Source: Antedon bifida (lineage: Eukaryota; Echinodermata; Crinoidea; Comatulida; Antedonidae). From it: 64,000 bases of DNA. Shown piece by piece: positions 10,431 to 23,300 of the stretch. The position numbers and the translations under genes were made by a program. The notes beneath the pieces are model-generated. The model saw only the letters and a list, made by a program, of their open reading frames with translations. It was not told the origin of the DNA and ran no database searches. The DNA lies in the NCBI GenBank assembly GCA_963402885.1, contig OY727094.1:31374501-31438500 (forward strand). The letters run 5' to 3'. Position 1 is the stretch's first letter. Every line of letters begins with the position of its first letter.

Positions 10431-11381
10431 TTATTTTAAGCATTTTATACGATTTTAAACTCTGAGGAAGTTTTAAAAAGTTGTTCACTAGTCCTATATA
10501 TGAACAAGCAACTGTCCATAAGTTGAACATAAATATTTGCCGAATTTTAAGAGTGTTCATGACATAATAAATCTTTCGTTGTATAGCACCTTAATGGTCA
10601 CTAGTTAGGTTCCCACTGACCACGGAGGTTACTTCCATGCACTGACCCTCTAATATTAGACTGTTACTGACCATACAATGTACTGACCTTCGATAAAGGT
10701 GGACAGTGAGGATCGGTAAATTGGTTAAAATGCTGAAAACCCTTAAAATGAAAGGCAAATATAGTTAACAGATTAATTTTAGTAAAACTATACATTGTCG
10801 GTATAAGCAAGGCAAATCTATTGCCTTGGTATAAGGCTGCATTTTATTTTTTTTTAATGGTGAAACTATCGCTGTTGTATGAAGTTGTAGAACTCATTGT
10901 ATGTCAGAATAAACATTCACTGAGTCTACATCGAAATGCGTATTGTTTAATTTAGTATCAAAAATTAGATCATTTCATTTTAACTGTCAAAGGTGTGTGT
11001 CTCTCACTTTCCCCTGATTCATGAGATGGATTTCAGTTAGATGAACGTACAAACATTATTATATGACATTTTGTACATGCTCCTTATCTTTTTTTTTATA
11101 AAAAAACTCTATTAATATTTTCATTATTAAACAATAGGCCTACAAATTATTGATACTGTTTGGATGAATGTCAATGAATATTGGTTTACTCCAGAGGGCG
11201 TAAACTGATCAAAATTGTTGATGGGAGTGTACTCTGCCTGCTGCGGTGTGGTGTGGGAGTGTTGGATTTCTACTGGACAAGGACAAAGTTTAGTTGTGAA
11301 AATTGCTGTTTCGTTCTACGTTTAAGCTTCTTTTTTATTTTAATTTATAACACGGTGCTCCTACCTAATTCCTGAATAATT

Positions 11382-14300
11382 ATGGCTTTGTCAGATAAAT
11401 CAAATGTAAGTAAATTTTGTGGTAAACACGTTTTAGCCTAGGCCCAGCTAGGCCTAGGCTAGGCCCAGACTTACTTCGCCGAAAATGTCCTTTGACAGCG
11501 GACATGGATCGTGTCATCAAGTAAGATGAGAAGTTTCCTCGATTCTAAAAATGGATGAAATGAATCATCTATTAATAGTTTACCTTAAACACCATATTGA
11601 TAGGCCTATAGTATGCCAGATTGTAATATATTAATTAATTTATATATAAGAGGTTGATAACAATATCAATAAATGATGAATTTATGAAAAGAATTTCCAA
11701 ATAATTTTACAGTACCTTCATGCCATTAAAACTAGTCTATTTATATCAAAGTGTAGTGTAGGAGGCTACAGTACTTTATATACAATATAAATCAAGTATT
11801 GTATAATATAATATTACAATATAACGTTTGTTCTGGTTGTGTTGACTTCTTTTATTCATAAACCAGTCAATTTCAAGCTTGGCTGACTCTCTTGTACTTT
11901 TTTTACATACCAAAAATAACTTTAACAATTTAATTTACAGCAAAAGCAGTATACAACAATGTTCCAATTTCTGGTGATATCTAAATTCAAATTTCTCTTT
12001 GTATGCATTTTCCATTCATTGCGTACATTTTACACAAAAAAAACCTGCTGTATAAAGTACAGTTATGAATTTCTGTAATGAATGAAAAGTTATGTTGGGC
12101 AGGACCATATCCCATATACACTTCAAGTTTAGGTCAGTCGAAATATTACCAGTGGTGGATCCAGAAATGTAAAATAGGGGTCCCAGGGCCTAAAAGTAAT
12201 TAAATAAAGTGCTGAATCTTTTGCATTATTACAATTTGTAATGGCTATTCCAATGCCCCCCTCCCCCTTGATTACAATCAAGGTTTTATTATATATTCAA
12301 TTTCATTCATTCATTTACTCACATTTATTTTAAACATTCCAAAAAATTAAAAATAAGCATACAGTTAAATGGTACAATATTAGGAACTGTTTCAGGGATC
12401 CGAATTAGAAGTAAGCTCTGTCTACACTATCAAACTTTGTGACAAAAAAATGTGATGTGCCTACAGTATGGACATGGTGATGTCATATCACTACCATATT
12501 TGGGCATATCACACTTTTGTCAAACTAGTTTGATAGTGTAGACAGAGCTTTATATCAATAATATAAACACACTAAATAGGTGTTTCACATGTTTTTTCAC
12601 AGTTCACTAATCCAGAGACACCTGGCTATGTAGGCTTTGCGAATCTACCCAATCAGGTGCACCGAAAATCAGTTAAAAAGGGGTTTGAATTTACGCTTAT
12701 GGTTGTTGGTAAGTATTTTAAATTGATTGCCGAAACCTAACCTGAACCTATTTGCACTGTTGACATACATCATCATGGCTTTGACGCATCAATTATTTTC
12801 TGTTTTAATAAACGAACATGTTTAGCGGAGTAGCACTAATGTCAATTTGGCTGCAAGGTCTCTGATCTAACCATTGAAGACAGGAAACTAAAAATTACTG
12901 GTTATTCATCCTAAAGTGTCTATTGACACTTTCAAATGTCTAGCTATATACCCAACATTTTTGTATGTTCCTTGAGGAACCATACACAAACAAAGCTTTG
13001 TTGTATACACACAGGTGAACTTTTCAACCAAATCAATAAATAATAATTCATATTCATTAAAAAATGAAATATGTTGTGTTTCAAATTAAATAAAAGCCAG
13101 TAAGATGAGATATGAAGTAGATGTGGTAATTAGAATTTAATTGAAATCTAAAGCTCTTTCTACACTATATCAAACTTTATGTGACAAAAAAATGTGCTTT
13201 GCCTATGGACATTATCAGATGTCATATCACTGCCATATTTGGGTATATCACTACCATATTTGGGCGCATCGCACTTTTTTTGTCAAACCATGGAGGAAAT
13301 ATCCTCGTTTATAAACACGACACCTAAATGGCACAGTAGTTTAGACCCTGTGTTTTAAAATCATTTGAACCTCAATTTTTAGTAATTTTAGCCTGTGTGT
13401 TTTTGTTTTATTTTGTCTTTTACTTTTGTATTGCATAAAAAAAATGCATAAAAATGTCATAGTATAGACCTATTGACATAGATAAATTAACTAAAATGTT
13501 TTTACCATTATATTTCAACAATTTTTAATTTTGGCTAATGACCGATTCATTTGACTAAATAAAAAAATTGGACTTTAGCCATTTTGGCTATAGATAAACT
13601 GATTTGACTAAAAAAAATATTTTGACTTTCGCCAAATGGCTAAACAAAATGAAATGTTAGTGCTACCCCAGCATAGGTACTCTTAACCTTGAATAAACTG
13701 AAACCAGATGTGATTATGAAGTTGAATTATGTTAGGAGATAGTCTTCATAATTTAGGTATAGTTTCAATATCAATTAATATTTTAGCATACTGTATATCC
13801 TCCATACACTACTAGAATATTATTAATTATTGATAATTACACTAGATCTTTTTAATTCAGTGCCGAAACTTATTTGCAGGCCAATGCGGGGTCTGATAGC
13901 AAACTACTTATTAATCATATTTATTGTTTGTTTTATCTGGAGGTTCAGACTTAAAGCCATTATGGCTTATTGAAATCTCCTTGCACAATGAAATGTATTA
14001 TTTAATATTTATCATTACAAATGTATAATATGTTGTGTGAAATAAACTACACAAAAACTACAACATCTGAACATGTGGAATACTGCTGTAATTTTAATAA
14101 ATAAAGTAATTATTTTAATTTTTTTTAATAAATAAAGTAATTATTTTCTCATGGCAAAATAATATAGACCAGAGTGTAATGTCTGTAGACATACAGTATA
14201 GTACTCATATTCTTCAAAGGATAAATTTGAATTTGATATTTCCATGAGCCATTAGGTTGTTAAATGGATAAATTTGATATGTTCATGATGGCCAATTATG

Positions 14301-17300
14301 AAGATATGACTGGAAACATTATTTCACTTGATAGAACCATTATCCCTGTAGAATAAACTGTAGATGGTACAGTATACTGTATAATTAGTCCATTATTGAG
14401 AGAGAGAGAAACAAAAGTGTACAGAAACGACTGACAAATAACAATTTACTGTTATGCGATTACTTGATAAACAGCATATTTGTTATAAGATATTCATGTT
14501 ATTAAAAATATCTATCTATGAACTGTTTTGAATTGTTTTTGAAACATTAATTAATATTATGCTATGATATTAGACCAAGTGCAGTTACTAAGCAATGAAA
14601 CCACTTCAAGTTTAAAGATGTATGGTATAATTTTTTTTAATATGCCATTTTAATGTCACATAATAGTTATACACACTCAAAACAAAATTATGTACATGAA
14701 AAAGCTGTAATTGAAATTAATGCAAAAAAATAGTCAACATTTTTGGGTATTTTGGTTTAATTTAAACCGTTTATTTGTCTTTTTTAAAGTGAAAACATTA
14801 TTTAAAACATTTTTTTTTGTACGGAGTGATTAACATTATAACTGCGAAATGGCGTATTAAAATTCTTTTTTCATTAATCTTCATTTTTCATGTTTTTCAT
14901 ATCAGATACTTACTGTAAAGCAAGTATAGTATTTAGAAGGTAGTAATACTGTACAGTAGTACAGTGATAAGATGTTACATAATAATCAAACCTTTTGTTC
15001 AACTATAAAATTAGCGACATAATCATTTTTTAATGTGATTTTTTTTTTTAGTGAATGCAACATATTAAAAATGACCTGTAACCCCCTACCATTTACATTA
15101 TGACAAAAAGCTGTTTAAATTTAAGTGGTGAAGACGTATTTCCTCTTATGTCTATGAATCATCTGTCAATAAACTACAACTAGTAAACAGGGAATTGCCA
15201 TTTGCCCTTTGGTACAATTACAGCATTATAGTCAGATAGAATATTGAGGATATTAAATATAGTTGGTTTTACTTGCTTACTTTACTCTAATGATTTGATT
15301 TCAATGTTCAATTTTATCTTGTAAAGTAAAACAAATTTAATACAAAATATGATATCACTTTCAGTACATCAGTACTGACCTTTTAGTTACCTCATAATCC
15401 AAATTATTGTAGATCTCTGGTATCTTGCTACAGGTGGAATTTCTTACTTGTAATGACATATTTCTACTCTGACGAATTTTGAAGTGTTGTCAATGTAAAG
15501 CTCTGTCTACACTATCAAACTAGTTTGATGATCCCAAATAGGTTAGCGATATTATCATCATGCTCATATATGGTAGTGTAGATAGAGCTTTAAGAAGTAT
15601 ATTTATGTCATAGTAAGTAAAGACAAATTAACTTTCCTCCTCCTGTAGTAATGCAAAGACTCGTCACAGTTGCTGTAGTTAAATTATCATCTTGTCTTGT
15701 CATCAAAATTTATAATTTGCATCAATTGCCTGTCTACAAATATCCACATTATAGTTACTTTACATATTTATTATCCCAACTCCCTGATTATCTTACATTT
15801 ATGATATTTTTCAGGTGAGTCTGGTCTTGGTAAATCTACTCTAGTGAACAGTTTGTTTCTTACTGATTTATATCCAGAAAGACAAATCCCAAGTGCTGCA
15901 GGTAACTATATATTAAAACAATATGAAATATCACCCTGTAATTGTTGCTTCTGCTGATACCCCTGTTTTTGTGATTCTGCTACTATTATGCTGCTACCAT
16001 TGTTGCTGCTGCTTTTATGCAACTGTTGTGTTGCTGCTACCCCTGTTTTTGTGCTTCTGCTAATATTATGCTGCTACCATTGTTGCTGCTGCTTTTATGC
16101 AACTGTTGTGTTGCTGCTACCCCTGTTTTTGTGCTTCTGCTAATATTATGCTGCTACCATTGTTGCTGCTGCTTTTATGCAACTGTTGTGTTGCTGCTAC
16201 CCCTGTTTTTGTGCTTCTGCTAATATTATGCTGCTAGCATTGTTGCTTCTGCTTTTATGCAACTGTTGTGTTGCTGCTACCCCTGTTTTTGTGCTTCTGC
16301 TAATATTATGCTGCTAGCATTGTTGCTGCTGCTTTTATGCAACTGTTGTGTTGCTGCTACCCCTGTTTTTGTGCTTCTACTACTATTATGCTGCTAGCAT
16401 TGTTGCTGCTGCTTCTGTTGTGTTGTTGCTGCTATGGCTGTTTTGGGTTGCTGCTACTATTGTGCTACTGCTTATGTACTGCTGCTTTTATGCAACTGTT
16501 GTTGTGTTGCTGCTACAAACTGCTCATTTTGAGTTCTGTTGATATTGTTGCTGCTGTTGCTTATGTACTGTTGCTTACTATGCAACTGTTATGCTGGTCT
16601 CTTTGCCTTTGTTGTGTTGCGATTTGGGTTTATTCTTGCAGTTGATGTTGCCATCCATTACTCCGATTGCTTTGGCTGATACTTTACTGTACCAATTGTT
16701 TAATTGCCTAGTTTCTGCTCCTAAATGTTGATTCTACTGTACTCTTATTGTAGATAAAATAGACAAAACTGTAAGCATTGATGCATCAACTGTTGAAATA
16801 GAGGAGAGGGGAGTAAGGCTTCGGTTGACAGTGGTAGACACACCAGGATACGGTGACGCCATTAACAATCAAGATTGGTATGTATTATATAAACTGCCCC
16901 AAGAAGTTGCTAATGCCACTAAATAGTGATACAGTAGCTTAAAGGAAAGTATCTCAAATGTAGCCACTCTCACAACCTCTTGGTACTTGGTGCATTGCAG
17001 CTTGGTGCATTGCAGCTCAAAATGGAGTTATACTGGGATTGTTCAGAAACGTATATAAAATTTAAAGGAAAACTTAGAGAAAAAAAATTGCATTAAAACT
17101 GGTCTTGATTTAAATAAGCCTCTTTGTCGGGCTGTGTAGTGTGTAGTATTGGCAGATCCAGGATTTTGAAAAGAATAATGTAAAAACCAGCTAGTACCAA
17201 GCATAAAGTGTTAAGCTCTGTCTATACTATCAAACTAGTTTGACAAAAAACGTGTGAAGTACCCAAATATTTAGTGATTGACAACATCATGTCCATATAT

Positions 17301-20300
17301 GGGCACATCACATGTTTTTGTCACATAAAGTTTGATAGTGTAGACAGAGCTTTAGATGCATTTACAAAGTAGACAGAGCTTAATATTTGATATTTCTTTC
17401 TTTCTAACTTTTTTTGTACAGTTTCAAACCTATCCTGAAATACATCGACGACCAATATGAGAAGTACTTAAACGATGAGAGTGGTTTGAACAGAAGACAC
17501 ATAGTGGACAATCGAGTACATTGTTGTTTCTATTTTATCTCACCCACAGGACATGGGTAAGGCTATTGTAATATATAAAGCTCTGTCCACACTATAAAAC
17601 TAGTTTGACAAACAAGTGTGATGTGCCCAAATATGGTAGTAATATGGCCAAATATGGTAGTGATATGACATCATCATGTCCATATATGGGCACATCACAT
17701 TTTTTTGTCACATAAAGTTTGATTGATAGTGTAGACAGAGCTTTAGATGCGTCTACAAAGTCTTGAGGATTTCCATGGATAGCTCAGTCATTAATCTTTA
17801 CTTCACAAGTTTTTATTGATTTTCATCTGGATTTAACTTTGTACTTTACACGGTCGCTTGGAACTATGTAGTGACCTTTCAGATATATCTTTTATGAAAA
17901 TGTATATATCATGCTGCGTTCATGCAAACATTTAATGTGTTATCCATTCAGTTTGCATGAGCTTGACTATCTTCCGGTTCTCGGTTTCCATGGTGCTTCA
18001 TTTTTTAAACACAGCCATAATATCTTTTTTTTGGCCATTATTTTCAGCGGTTTTGTAAACTCTTTATATAATTGCATGAAAGTTTTTACAAAATTATTTA
18101 TTATGTTGATAAGTCGCCTTCAATTGTAATTTTTTTTATCATAGATTGAAACCACTTGATGTTGAGTTTATGAGGGCGCTTCATAACAAAGTGAACATCG
18201 TGCCAGTGATTGCAAAGTCCGACACTCTCACTAAACGTGAGATACAAATGCTGAAAGCTAAGGTAAAGATATTGTGATAGTGGGTTAAACCTAATTATGT
18301 TATGAAACTTGTGAGATGTTAAGTTGTGGGTCCTGTGTATAAAACCGACATGTGGGCACAAAAAATTCTGTGGCCATATTCACCATTTACACTTAGGCTA
18401 AGGAACACTTACCCTTAAAATAAAAAAAAATCTAAATGAATACAATTTAAGGGAAATACTGTACTTAAATATTTATTGAGTTAAGTGAAATACCTAATAT
18501 TAATTTTCAAGGGAAATATCTCACTTAAATACGGCCACTGTATTAGAAGCAAACAAGTTCCCAAAGAGAAGAAAACAACATTCAATAAACTTAGCTACTA
18601 ATTTAGCAGTCAGGGGAAAAATGGCAAAATTTTTCCTACTTTCTAGGATTTTTATCAGATAATCTATATTGTTTTGACTACTCTTGTAACATGACAACAG
18701 TGCTGATTTTGCCATTTTTCCTCTAACTGTTTAGCAGGTTGTTGATGGTACACCAGGAATTTGTCACTAATAGTGTATAATGTTATAACATTCCATAAAT
18801 TACATCCATAAAAATGATAAGACATTTCTGTTTATAATATATATTGTTTTGACTACTCTTGTAACATGACAACAGTGCTGATTTTGCCATTTTTCCTCTA
18901 ACTGTTACATTACATCCATAAAAATGATAAGACATTTCTGTTTTTATAAACTTAATAGATTATGAATGAAATTGATGACAATGGCATCAAAGTTTATCAT
19001 CTTCCTGACAGCGACTCGGATGAGGATGAAGATTTCAAAGAGCAAAACAACTCATTAAAAGTGAGTAGAAACTTATCGTTTAACATGTTTTCTCAAATTA
19101 TTGTTATTGACGCCACAATGAATGTAACCATTTTCAAATACCAGATAATGTTGGAGATAAGCCAGAAATAATACAAATCATTTTGTCTCTCTGTTGAATG
19201 TGTACCCCACCTGTTCCAAACCTGCCACGACACTTTAATAAACACAACGTCCAATCAACTAACTGTATAATTAATCAATACGTCAGATTGATTGCCGGAA
19301 AACCGGTTGAGCTGATCAAAGTGTTATCAATTTGACATTCACTTAGCCATGCTTTTAGACCACAATTGTTTAGAACTTTATTCATTCACAATTACAATGT
19401 TCAATAGTACCAACAGAAGCAGTGTGGATTTCAGTATCCACCATACAAGACAACATTCATGACCAAAAACAAATTGAAATAAAATATGTACATAATAAAA
19501 AAAATATCAATATGGGTCGCCCACGACCAGTCAGCACCTCCGGTGGGGCACTCTCCTGCGGGGAAAAGGGTGAGATGCCCCTTTACTTTAATAGTGACGT
19601 TGTAACTGTAAATAAGGTGTAAAGTGGAGTGCCATGTATGGAATGCTACGAATGCCTTTAATCCATTCCAGAGTGGTATGAAACGACAAAAACATCTTGT
19701 AAATATTAATAATGTACAATACAACATTTATGAGAAAAAATCTAGATGTGCGTTATTCAAATCTGTGAAATCCATGGTTCTGTGATATAACTGCTGGTTC
19801 TGTGATATAACTGCTGGTTCTGTGATATAACTGCTGGTTCAAATCCTGTTCGAGACAACAATATCTTTGGTTCAAATCTTGAGACATTCTATTGTGTAAC
19901 AACAATGTCTTTCATCACACATGCTCATCAAATGTTACTTTTGTTTTCAGCAAAGTGTACCATTTGCGGTATGTGGTTCAAGCCAATTGATAGAAGTCAA
20001 AGGAAAGAAGGTCAGAGGTCGGTTGTATCCATGGGGAGTTGTAGAAGGTAAGCAACATATCATTTTTTGCTTTTACATTTTTTTTTTACAATCAAAATAA
20101 GAGTAACAAAATATCATTTTTTAGGTTTTTAATAAATTTCATGTTCTAATTTAAATCTTTTTTTTTTCTAGTTGAGAATCCTGATCATTGTGATTTCATT
20201 ATGTTACGTAGCATGCTTATGTAAGTTCTGGATTTTTTTAATTGTTGGCGCCCTTCGTTCCGACGACGCTGCAAACTTAAAAGCGTGATTCCAAAGCAAA

Positions 20301-23300
20301 GTTGCTTTTCATTTTGTCCAATCTACCCACACACACACACACACAGATATCTTACATGTAATAAGCCTAGGCATGTAATTAGCCTTATTATTCTCCAGCT
20401 GCAGTAGTAGGCCAAATGTTTGGCTACTGTCTCTATGGTATTGTAGATGTTTTACTTGATTGTTAGCAAGTATGAAATCTGTGCCTTTAAACCTAGCATT
20501 GAACTGGTCTACCGCCCTCACTTGTTAGGGTGTTTTACCTCATGTTTGTTAATATAGAATAATTTGTTGTTTTTTGCTTTATATTAAATTATTAGTTTAT
20601 TTATTTGCTTAATTTTTAACAATGATATCTTGTTTATTTATTAACTAAATTATTTGACTTTAGAACTCATATGCAAGATTTACAAGAGGTGACCCATGAG
20701 GTTCACTACGAAAACTTCCGTTCCGAAAGGTTAGCAAAAAGTGGAGGGGGCACTGCTGCTGTTAAGACCAGGTAGTGTAAAAATGTTTAATTAGACTTAA
20801 TATACTACAAGTTATATGTATTTTCCTTGGAAAAAATCAATTGACCCATTCTCTTGATTTGTTAATGAAGTTAAAAATTTAATTGAAATATTACAATACA
20901 ATACATACTATTTTTATGAATTCTACAAATAATTGATGAGGTTTTTTGTCTTTTGTTATATAGCGCTGGTAAACGAAAAGAAAGTTCTTCAGATAAGGAC
21001 CAAATCCTACAGCAAAAGGAAGAAGAGGTAGGTCATTTTAAAGCTCTGTCCACACTATCAAACTTGATGATGTCAGATCACTACCATGTTTGCTACCTTT
21101 TTTTGTCAAACTAGTTTGATATGTAGACAGAGCTTTACCTATATGTTTGTTTGGGTGATAAAAAAAATGCAAAAAGAATTTGATGGAAAGTGACCAATGT
21201 ATATCGCCCCAAAGACTTAGAGGTTGCACATCTTCCCGTCTTGCTTAACAATCCAAAAAAAGAGTTTGAATATTTTGCAATGTCGCCATCTAGAATAAAA
21301 TTGAAATTTTCTTAGAAAGAACGTCAATTTCAAAATTTAAAGAATCAAATATTTATCTCCATTAACATCATGTTTACTTTAAAAAAAGAATATATGGAAT
21401 TTTAATTTGTCATTTATTTATTTTTGCACAAGTCAAGGGGCATTAGATAAGTGTACCATACCACCACAAATATTTCAATCTAATTTTTTTTTTTCAATGT
21501 GGTTTTGTCAAATCTTGTTTTTTCAGTTCATTTTATGTGTTTTTTTTTTCTATTTATAAATATGTCATGTACTGTTTTTATGTTGGCCAAGGTTAGCCTA
21601 TGTGCCAGAGACATTTATCAACAGGTGTCTGGGCAAACCTCATCACAATTGTTATTTAGTCCATGCCTATGTCCTCGCTTGTGGATTTCCCCCGATTGAA
21701 TGCGTTGATCCGAGTGAAATACTCTCTGCACACGCCTACGTTTGGACATCTTAAGGCAACTCGGGTTTCGTAAGACTTAGAAGTTGAAAGGTTAATTGAT
21801 TTATTACAACACAGATGTGCAAGGTCAAAGTCAAAGACTGAGCATGTGTTTTTTTTTTGTTTGGTCTGTCTGTCTGTCCTTGTGAGTCAATCCAATTGGA
21901 ATGTAACGTGTCTGAAATTAGGTGTCTATTATATAGCGCTGTTTTTGAACATAAAAACGCATGTTAACTTTCCAAAATGTGGTGTTACATGGTTTAATTT
22001 CCGGCCTACTTGTATGATTCTCATTTTATACTACAATAAAATAGATGGTGCTTTTCATTATCATTGTTGCCATAATAATATCATGATGGAATTATGTATA
22101 CGGATGAGGAGGTAAATGTTGCAGTATCTATAAATAGCAACACATTTTTTTTTCTGTTTGGATGAAATTTTAAAATCATTGGGATATTGATTGAAAATAA
22201 CTGTGTCTTGGTTAAGCCCTGTCTTACACTATTAAACTTTATGTGACAAAAAATGTGATGTGCCCAAATATGGACATGATAATGTCATATCACTACCATA
22301 TTTGGGCATATCACCACCATATTTGGGCACATCACACTTTTTTTTTATCAAACTAGTTTGATAGTGTAGACAGAGCTTTAGATAGAAGCCCATCTTTTTA
22401 TGATATGATTTGAATGATAATGTTTTACATTGGTTGATTACCCACGCTAGTACATAGACAAAATGTGTAGATTTTGTGCCTTGCTAATCAACCCTGACTT
22501 CTGTATAACCTATGTCTTCACACATTCTATGTTTACCGTTGATCCATCCCGGATATCCAGTTGACAGGCCGTAGCATAAACCAGCCCTCTTCACAAGTTG
22601 AAATTTGCGTAAAAAGGCAGATGCGAGTGGTGGCCATAACCAGGCCCAGCTGCCGATGTGGACACACTCACCCCTTTAGGGTAATCAACCTCAAAAATGT
22701 CAAACTTCATTTCAAAATGTTTCAATCAAAATTTTGAAAATGTATTGTAACAATTTTCTTGAGGATTTTTATATATTTTCAACGTTATTATGTTTATGTA
22801 AATCAGATTAGATTTAATATTTCAATAGTTAACACCTTTACGTGTCCCAGAAATTTCCTGTTAGTTTGTTATTTTTTCCGTTTTTTCATTCCTCTCTCAT
22901 ACAAATTCTTTGCCAAAGTTATGATTCTTGCAATTTCAAAATGGCGGAAATTTATGAATAAGTATCTAAGGAATTTGATAAAAAAGGATAATAAATTACA
23001 TTGAACATTGAATAGTATGATTCCAGTTAGTATTCCTTTGAATCTATTGTCTAATAAAAATAAATTTAAAAAAACAATATTTCTACAAATTTGTCATGTT
23101 TTGGAAATGACAACAACAATTGTGTGCCTCCCTATATTATGAGAGATTTGAGTATTTTTTGTATTCTTTGAGAAAGGATAAAAAGATGTTTTTGGAGTAT
23201 TTTATTTTTGATATTTCTACAAATGTGTCATGTTTTGGAAATGACAACAATCGTGTGCCTCCCTATATTATGGGAGATTTGAGTATTTTTTGTATTCTTT

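Noticed and set aside
13325-13395. Possible plus-strand tRNA-derived SINE (TGGCACAGTAGTTTAGA)
   Set aside because: The A-box is fair but there is no matching B-box at proper spacing.
16017-16645. Cys/Leu-rich plus-strand open frames
   Set aside because: They follow the 80-bp TGC-rich minisatellite, which is not a multiple of three; composition alone explains them.
22540-22690. GC-richer patch in septin intron 11
   Set aside because: No open frame, inverted ends or tRNA boxes could be established; left as unexplained unique DNA.
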